DNA of 39,256 nt, taken from the NCBI GenBank assembly GCA_013334525.1, contig JAAXXK010000023.1:1-39256 (forward strand). The letters are read 5' to 3'. Below are positions 34,505-39,256 of this stretch, one piece after another. The notes beneath the pieces were generated by a model. The model did not search any database. It had not been told where the DNA came from and worked only from the letters and a program-made list of their open reading frames with translations. The translations under genes were made by a program, and so were the position numbers. This stretch comes from Chlorobiaceae bacterium (GTDB lineage Bacteria; Bacteroidota; Chlorobiia; Chlorobiales; Chlorobiaceae). Positions within the stretch are counted from its first letter, which is position 1; every line of letters begins with the position of its first letter.

Positions 34505-35026
34505 ATGGCAACAACATGCAGGGAAACCGTCGTCGACGGCTACAACCTGATACACAAACTATGGAATCCGGGAGCCGATCAGCCGATGGCCGTGCTGCGC
34601 GAGCGCATCGAAACGATACTTTCGGCTTACCGAAAAAAAACCCGCCGACACGTTTCGATCGTCTACGACGGCGGCGCCGGCCCGAGGCCCCTGTCGATAG
34701 GAGGGGCCATCGAGGTGATCTCCAGCGGCTCGTCCCTGAATGCCGATCGCTGGATCATCGACCATGTCAGGTCGATGGGCTCCCGCGCCGGCCTGATCAC
34801 CGTCATCAGCTCGGACAACGAAATCCGCCGGCATGTGGTCGCCTGGGGCGGGCAATGGAACAGTTCCGAGGCGTTCATCGAAGAGCTCTCAGGCATGGGC
34901 ATCCTGAAATCGGGCGACGACAATCCGCCAAGCCCTGCTGCCATCGCCCGGTCGATGAAGAACGGTTCGAGGCCGCTCAGCGATGCCGAGGTCGACCGGT
35001 GGCTACGCCTCTTCGGAAAGGATTGA
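34505..35026 (+). CDS. YacP-like NYN-domain protein (putative RNase)
   Basis: A 173-residue protein with the YacP/Rae1-type NYN (PIN-like) fold: VVDGYNLIH with Asp11 (9-17), IVYDGGAGPRPL in the middle, ADRWIIDHV (about 78-86) and TVISSDNEIRRHVVAWGG (about 97-114), giving the acidic residues of a metal-dependent nuclease site. Relatives such as Bacillus Rae1 cut mRNA on the ribosome, so an RNA-processing role is likely but untested here. I chose the ATG at 34505; a TTG at 34493 would add four residues. It is divergent from mraZ and ends just before the chorismate mutase frame. Confidence 0.8.
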   Translation: MATTCRETVVDGYNLIHKLWNPGADQPMAVLRERIETILSAYRKKTRRHVSIVYDGGAGPRPLSIGGAIEVISSGSSLNADRWIIDHVRSMGSRAGLITVISSDNEIRRHVVAWGGQWNSSEAFIEELSGMGILKSGDDNPPSPAAIARSMKNGSRPLSDAEVDRWLRLFGKD

Positions 35027-35067
35027 ATGAGCGCCACAAACTCAGATATTTTCTTCGGACAATTTCT

Positions 35068-35073
35068 TATAAT
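35068..35073 (+). promoter_or_regulatory. Perfect TATAAT -10 before chorismate mutase
   Basis: TATAAT occurs in a short AT-rich spacer between the NYN gene and the chorismate mutase start at 35120. The region 17 bases upstream (GATATT) is a poor -35. It would support transcription of the downstream genes from here and favours the later start codon. Confidence 0.35.
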
Positions 35074-35119
35074 TAAAAAACCTCATTTACCGATACCCAT
35101 CTTAACCGACGACCGAACC

Positions 35120-35446
35120 ATGTCTGACAGCTGTACCAACAATAACGATCACCGGCGTGAACTGGACGAGTGGCGAGGAAAAATCGATACAATCGACCGG
35201 CAACTTTCCTCCCTCCTTTGCCAGCGACTTCTCTTCGCCGGCAATATCAGTGCCGTGAAGACAAAAATCGGGGAAACCGTCCTGCAGCCTGAGCGTGAAA
35301 AAGAGGTACTCAACAACGTGCTCAGCCAGACCGAGTCGCCCATGATGGCTCAGGCTCTCGAAAGGATTTACCACTCCATCCTGAACGAATCGCGCCTGAT
35401 CCAGCATGAATTCAAAGGCGAAAAGCAAAGCCTCTCCTCCCGTTAA
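35120..35446 (+). CDS. Chorismate mutase, AroQ class
   Basis: A 108-residue all-helical chorismate mutase converting chorismate to prephenate for Phe and Tyr synthesis. The family pattern is present: WRGKIDTIDRQLSSLLCQR (18-36) with Arg19 for substrate binding, then AVKTKIGETVLQPEREKEVL with the conserved Lys, Arg and Glu, and a third helix ending in SRLIQH. It is monofunctional, with no attached dehydratase or DAHP synthase. The start is debatable: an in-frame ATG at 35027, one base after the NYN stop and with a good AAGGA, would add 31 residues unlike the family across an AT-rich stretch. Confidence 0.85.
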   Translation: MSDSCTNNNDHRRELDEWRGKIDTIDRQLSSLLCQRLLFAGNISAVKTKIGETVLQPEREKEVLNNVLSQTESPMMAQALERIYHSILNESRLIQHEFKGEKQSLSSR

Positions 35447-35461
35447 TACACCCGGCACCCC

Positions 35462-36484
35462 ATGGCCCGACCCCTCTCTTTTGTTCGTTCAGCAACGGCA
35501 AGGGCGATTCTGGCGTCCATTATGGCGCTCATTGTCATCCTGCCCTTCATGCCGGCCATCAACTCCGTCCGCACACAGGGCGAACCGGCAACGATCAATA
35601 TTCACCGCGGTACCGGATTCAGGCAGATAGTCGACAAACTGCAGGAGGCGAAGGTGATCCGGTTTCGCTGGCCGCTGCTGCTCACCGGAACAATTTTCCC
35701 TGAACTGCACAAGATCAAACCCGGCAGGTACACCGTTCCGCTGAACCTTTCGACCTTCAGCCTGCTGCAGCATCTCCACTCCAGCCCGCAGGACGAAGTT
35801 CGCCTCATGATCCCGAACGGTATCGAGCAAAGGAAGATCGCAGCCATCGTCGCCGCCAATCTCGATATCGATTCAACGGCATTCATGGCCACATCCCGGG
35901 ACCGCAAACTGCTCTCCTCGCTCGGCATAAAGGGCGAAACCACCGAAGGCTACCTCTTTCCGGGCACCTACAACTTCCCCTGGGCAAGCACCCCCCGGGA
36001 GGTCATCACCTTCCTGGCAGGGCGTTTCAGGGCATTTTACACGGACAGCCTGAGGCAGGCCGCCTCCAAAGCGGGCATGAGCGAGTTGCAACTGATGACG
36101 CTGGCCTCGATCGTCGAGGCCGAAACACCTGTCGATGGAGAAAAACCGGCCATAGCCGGCGTCTACCTGAACAGGCTGAAAAAGAACATGCGGCTGCAGG
36201 CCGACCCGACCGTACAGTATGCCATTGACGGCGATGCCCGACGCCTCTACTTCAAGGACCTCGAGATCGACTCACCCTACAACACCTATCGCCACGCAGG
36301 ACTTCCCCCCGGGCCGATATGCAACCCCGGGCCCGCATCGATAAGGGCGGTATTGAACCCGGCGAAAAGCAATTACCTCTATTTCGTCGCTACGGGCCAG
36401 GGAGGACATGCGTTTTCCTCAACGCTTGCCGGCCATGGCCAGAATATCCGTCGATACCGGGCGGCAAGACAGGGGCCGCAATGA
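35462..36484 (+). CDS. mltG: Endolytic murein transglycosylase MltG (YceG-like)
   Basis: A 340-residue inner-membrane enzyme that cleaves nascent glycan strands and so ends their growth. One N-terminal membrane anchor (about 14-34), a LysM-like region (about 45-110), then the YceG domain: [11 protein letters not shown], the catalytic Glu219 in [29 protein letters not shown], and [20 protein letters not shown]. Glu219 corresponds closely to E. coli MltG Glu218. It lies 15 bases after chorismate mutase and across the divergent junction from the dcw cluster, whose wall synthesis it complements. Confidence 0.95.
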   Translation: MARPLSFVRSATARAILASIMALIVILPFMPAINSVRTQGEPATINIHRGTGFRQIVDKLQEAKVIRFRWPLLLTGTIFPELHKIKPGRYTVPLNLSTFSLLQHLHSSPQDEVRLMIPNGIEQRKIAAIVAANLDIDSTAFMATSRDRKLLSSLGIKGETTEGYLFPGTYNFPWASTPREVITFLAGRFRAFYTDSLRQAASKAGMSELQLMTLASIVEAETPVDGEKPAIAGVYLNRLKKNMRLQADPTVQYAIDGDARRLYFKDLEIDSPYNTYRHAGLPPGPICNPGPASIRAVLNPAKSNYLYFVATGQGGHAFSSTLAGHGQNIRRYRAARQGPQ

Positions 36485-36596
36485 GGAGCTCCATCAAGGG
36501 CTCCGATCAACTCCGGCTGCTATGCAGGAGATTATGGAGATTATGTATATTCATTCAGGCACAAGCATTTATTTCACCAACCAACACACCAGGGAA

Positions 36597-37790
36597 ATGC
36601 AGAAAAAGACGTTGACTGACATATCGTTACAGGGAAAACGGGTCTTGATGCGTGTAGATTTCAACGTTCCTCTCGATCAGGACAGGAAGATCACCGACGA
36701 GAAAAGGATCGTTGAAGCGTTGCCGTCAATCAGGAAGGTCATCGAAGATGGCGGACGACTCATTCTGATGTCACACCTCGGCCGGCCAAAAGGCAAGGTC
36801 AACCCCGAATTCTCGCTCGCTCCGGTCGCCAAACGTCTCGCCGAGCTTATCGATTGCCCGGTGACCATGGCAAAAGATTGCATCGGCAACGAAGTCATGC
36901 AGCAGGTGCTCGCACTCCAGGACGGCGATGTGCTCATGCTGGAGAACCTCCGGTTCCATGAACAGGAAGAGAAAAACGATCCCGATTTCGCCAAGGAGCT
37001 GGCTTCACTGGGCGAGATCTACGTTAACGACGCTTTCGGCACGGCGCACCGGGCACATGCCTCGACCGAGGGCATCACCCACTACGTCTCCCCCTCGGTG
37101 GCCGGCTTCCTGATAGAAAAGGAGCTGCAATATCTCGGCACCGCGCTCAACCATCCCCAACGACCGTTCGTGGCCATTCTTGGCGGCGCCAAGATTTCAG
37201 GCAAGATCGATGTGCTCGACAACCTCTTCAGCAAGGTGGACACCGTGCTGGTAGGCGGAGCCATGGTCTTTACCTTCTTCAAGGCCCAGGGTTTGGCTAT
37301 AGGCAACTCCCTCGTCGAAAACGAGAAGCTCGAACTCGCGCTCTCCCTTATCGAAAAGGCCAAGGCGATGGGCGTCCGGTTGATCCTCCCTGAAGATGTC
37401 GTCGTGGCGGCAGAGATCTCCGCAGATGCGCCATCACGTGTCGAACCGGTAACCGCTATTTCCGATGGAATGATCGGCCTCGATATCGGCCCTGAAACCA
37501 TCAAGAGCTTTACAAAGGAGATCCTTGCGGCAAAGACCGTTCTCTGGAACGGCCCGATGGGCGTTTTCGAAATCGACCAGTTCGCCGCAGGCACCTTTGC
37601 CATGGCAAAAGCACTTGCAGAAACGACAGCCTCCGGAGCCGTCACGATCATCGGCGGAGGCGATTCCGCGGCAGCAATCGCAAAAGCCGGCCTTTCCGAC
37701 AAGGTGACCCACGTCTCGACCGGTGGTGGCGCCAGCCTTGAGTTCCTTGAAGGCAAGGAGCTGCCGGGCATCGCCGCCCTGAACGATTAA
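36597..37790 (+). CDS. pgk: Phosphoglycerate kinase
   Basis: A 397-residue cytoplasmic glycolytic/gluconeogenic kinase interconverting 1,3-bisphosphoglycerate and 3-phosphoglycerate with ADP/ATP. Seen: [14 protein letters not shown] (about 12-25), MSHLGRPKG (about 58-66), the basic [27 protein letters not shown], and near the end WNGPMGVFE with GGGDSAAAI and [19 protein letters not shown]. The frame continues upstream to 36408, overlapping mltG; the ATG at 36597 (AGGG just upstream) gives the normal length and the N-terminus [13 protein letters not shown] that I recall from other green sulfur bacteria. Confidence 0.96.
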   Translation: MQKKTLTDISLQGKRVLMRVDFNVPLDQDRKITDEKRIVEALPSIRKVIEDGGRLILMSHLGRPKGKVNPEFSLAPVAKRLAELIDCPVTMAKDCIGNEVMQQVLALQDGDVLMLENLRFHEQEEKNDPDFAKELASLGEIYVNDAFGTAHRAHASTEGITHYVSPSVAGFLIEKELQYLGTALNHPQRPFVAILGGAKISGKIDVLDNLFSKVDTVLVGGAMVFTFFKAQGLAIGNSLVENEKLELALSLIEKAKAMGVRLILPEDVVVAAEISADAPSRVEPVTAISDGMIGLDIGPETIKSFTKEILAAKTVLWNGPMGVFEIDQFAAGTFAMAKALAETTASGAVTIIGGGDSAAAIAKAGLSDKVTHVSTGGGASLEFLEGKELPGIAALND

Positions 37791-37859
37791 GGGCGACCGG
37801 GCATTAATTCAGAAAAAGTTGCGCTCTCCTGAGGCAACATCACTGCCAAAAACCGCAGA

Positions 37860-38705
37860 ATGAGCCGTTACGACCAGACATACATGCCAGGGGGCTTCCA
37901 GGTGATGCCTCCTGCCATCAAGACTATCATCATGGTCAACGTGGCCGTGTTCCTGATGCAGCTATCCCCTCTCGGCAACATGCTGATGACCTGGGGCGCA
38001 TTGTGGCCCGTGGGCTCGGAGCAGTCGGGAGGCCTCGGATTCCACCTCTGGCAGCCGCTGACCTACCTGTTCCTGCACTCCACAGGCAACTTCGGGCACA
38101 TTTTCATGAATATGTTCGCCCTGTGGATGTTCGGCGCCGAAATCGAGAACTACTGGGGAACAAAGCACTTCACCGCCTATTATTTCATCTGCGGGATCGG
38201 CTCCGGGATCATCAACCTCCTTGCCACCATGGGTACGCCTGCTCCGACCATCGGTGCATCAGGGGCGATCTTCGGCGTCCTGCTCGCATTCGGCATGATG
38301 TTTCCCGACCGTGAAATCTACATCTACTTCCTGTTTCCGGTAAAAGCCAAGTATTTCATCGCCGGGTACGCCCTGATCGAGTTTGTTTCCGGCCTCGGCA
38401 GCAGGAGCATGGGCAGCGGAAGCAATGTGGCCCATTTCGCCCACCTTGGTGGAATGCTTGTCGGCTTCATCTACATCACCATCAAGCGCAACGAGTGGTC
38501 GTTTAGCCGTTTTTTCAGGAAAACACTAAGCCTCGGACGAAAGCAGGACGGCCCAACGCTCTGGCAGGGTGGCCGTAAGGAGGGAGAGTCGAGCGAAGCG
38601 GAGATCGATGCCATTCTCGACAAAATCTCCAGCAAGGGATACGAGTCACTCACACAGGACGAAAAACGAAAACTCCTGAGAGCAGGCGGCCCGCCGCGCC
38701 GATAA
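37860..38705 (+). CDS. Rhomboid-family intramembrane serine protease
   Basis: A 281-residue polytopic protein of the six-helix rhomboid type. The catalytic dyad is Ser134 in GASGAIFG and His195 in AHLGG; HIFMNMFALWMFG (about 80-92) is the conserved helix-2 H-x-x-x-N motif. After the membrane domain a soluble tail (about 215-281) carries EIDAILDKISSKGYESLTQDEKRKLL, a short helical module found at the C-terminus of many Bacteroidota/Chlorobiota rhomboids (DUF6576-like). The substrate is unknown. It follows pgk by 69 bases; the ribosome-binding site is weak. Confidence 0.92.
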   Translation: MSRYDQTYMPGGFQVMPPAIKTIIMVNVAVFLMQLSPLGNMLMTWGALWPVGSEQSGGLGFHLWQPLTYLFLHSTGNFGHIFMNMFALWMFGAEIENYWGTKHFTAYYFICGIGSGIINLLATMGTPAPTIGASGAIFGVLLAFGMMFPDREIYIYFLFPVKAKYFIAGYALIEFVSGLGSRSMGSGSNVAHFAHLGGMLVGFIYITIKRNEWSFSRFFRKTLSLGRKQDGPTLWQGGRKEGESSEAEIDAILDKISSKGYESLTQDEKRKLLRAGGPPRR

Positions 38706-38781
38706 CGACTCGCGCAGACGAACGGCAACCGTTGAGGCAAGATATGATCCCGAATGCGTCTCCTGATTGTCCGTAGCGCGC

Positions 38782-38797
38782 TGTCTCAAAAGAGACA
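38782..38797. repeat. TGTCTC inverted repeat after the rhomboid gene
   Basis: TGTCTC and GAGACA, a perfect 6-bp stem with an AAAA loop, in the 147-base spacer before the DUF1232 gene. No T tail. The word GCTGTCTCAAAAG resembles the insertion-sequence-like word downstream of bchU (about 15028-15040). Confidence 0.4.
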
Positions 38798-38852
38798 TTA
38801 TGGAAGCGCCAAGCTCCCGGCAATAACAGATACCAATCAATAACTGCTGCCA

Positions 38853-39256
38853 ATGAAACCCCTGAACCAGCTTCTGGGCAACGCGAAAAGCAAAGCTGCC
38901 GACCTCTTGGGCGACCGGGACAAGACAGTGCGCCTGCTCGACGCATCGAGGCACCTCCTCTCCCGTGGTGTCGACCCGCTCGACACCAAAGGACTGAGCG
39001 GCAGGGTGCTGGCGCTGATACGGATGGTACGGTGCTGGGTAAACCGTGAGTATAAAGAGGTGCCCTGGCAGACCCTGGTGCTGGTCACCGCAGGGCTCAT
39101 CTATCTGGTCACCCCTATCGATGGCATTCCAGACTTCCTGCCACTCATCGGCTTTTCCGATGACATCGCCGTCCTTTCGGCAGTCATCGTATCGGTCAGC
39201 CGCGACCTCGAAAAATTCCTCGCATGGGAAAAGGCCTCAATGGCGCAAGCTGAAGT
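38853..39256 (+). CDS. DUF1232 (YkvA-like) membrane protein, partial at right edge
   Basis: 134 codons from the ATG at 38853 to the window edge with no stop. A charged N-terminal region (about 1-70) is followed by the DUF1232 signature: EVPWQTLVLVTAGLIYLVTPIDGIPDFLP (about 69-97), where the hydrophobic stretch is interrupted by the P-I-D-x-I-P-D motif, then GFSDDIAVLSAVI. DUF1232 proteins are small membrane proteins of unknown function. No clear ribosome-binding site is visible. Confidence 0.85.
   Translation, partial: MKPLNQLLGNAKSKAADLLGDRDKTVRLLDASRHLLSRGVDPLDTKGLSGRVLALIRMVRCWVNREYKEVPWQTLVLVTAGLIYLVTPIDGIPDFLPLIGFSDDIAVLSAVIVSVSRDLEKFLAWEKASMAQAE

Noticed and set aside
36408-36596. Upstream extension of pgk overlapping mltG
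   Set aside because: The extra 63 residues are not Pgk-like, and the ATG at 36597 gives the standard length and N-terminus.
1-39256. CRISPR array, prophage, integrase, toxin-antitoxin or defence system
   Set aside because: No regularly spaced direct repeats and no phage, recombinase or defence-type motifs were seen on either strand.

Overview
The window is a chromosomal segment of a green sulfur bacterium (phylum Chlorobiota). The best marker is an intact bchU (13927-14946), the bacteriochlorophyll C-20 methyltransferase of BChl c/e producers. Its length and the residues Tyr246 and His290 match what I remember of the Chlorobaculum tepidum enzyme. A split ATP synthase operon, a meso-DAP-type MurE and the Chlorobi-like Pgk and ArgS sequences fit this. 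No phage, integron, CRISPR array or complete insertion sequence is visible. Nearly everything is core metabolism, translation, energy conversion or cell-wall/division machinery, closely packed in operons.

Layout. (1) 1-2657, minus strand: the start of a YecA/UPF0149 gene running off the left edge, a tal-type transaldolase with a clear terminator, a deoxyhypusine-synthase-like gene, and the small SRP RNA (ffs). (2) 2760-6257, plus strand: a trpS - HAD phosphatase - argS operon. (3) 6282-7792, minus: bamD-nadD. (4) 8057-8129, minus: tRNA-Ala(CGC). (5) 8194-12566, minus: galE, atpZ, an unassigned four-helix membrane protein, atpB, atpE, atpF, atpH, ending in a terminator. This makes Fo plus delta; no alpha, beta, gamma or epsilon gene is here. 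A terminator-like hairpin lies between atpE and atpF. (6) 12831-15011, plus: a YfiH/PgeF laccase-domain gene, a 325-base decayed spacer, bchU and a strong hairpin terminator. (7) 15012-16611: a repeat-bearing spacer and a minus-strand acyl-CoA:carboxylate CoA-transferase.

(8) 16718-34414, minus: a complete division and cell wall (dcw) cluster in classical order, mraZ-rsmH-ftsL-ftsI-murE-murF-mraY-murD-ftsW-murG-murC-murB-ftsQ-ftsA-ftsZ. Most junctions overlap or are separated by a few bases. It is headed by a textbook MraZ operator (three TGGGN boxes with 5-base spacers) and closed by a hairpin after ftsZ. ddl is absent. (9) 34505-39256, plus: a YacP-like NYN-domain protein, chorismate mutase, mltG, pgk, a rhomboid protease and a partial DUF1232 protein.

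How the genes work together: MurB-C-D-E-F, MraY and MurG make lipid II, FtsW/FtsI polymerise it at the septum organised by FtsZ/FtsA/FtsQ/FtsL, and MltG across the divergent junction trims new glycan strands. I do not see a clearly new multi-gene system. The observations most worth following are the atpE/atpF attenuator-like hairpin, a duplicated FtsZ C-terminal peptide motif, a MurB with several altered core motifs, an ArgRS lacking both HIGH-motif histidines, an extra carboxylate in the c-subunit, and a deoxyhypusine-synthase homologue in a bacterium. Start codons were chosen by ribosome-binding sites and family alignment from memory; none was tested by computation.
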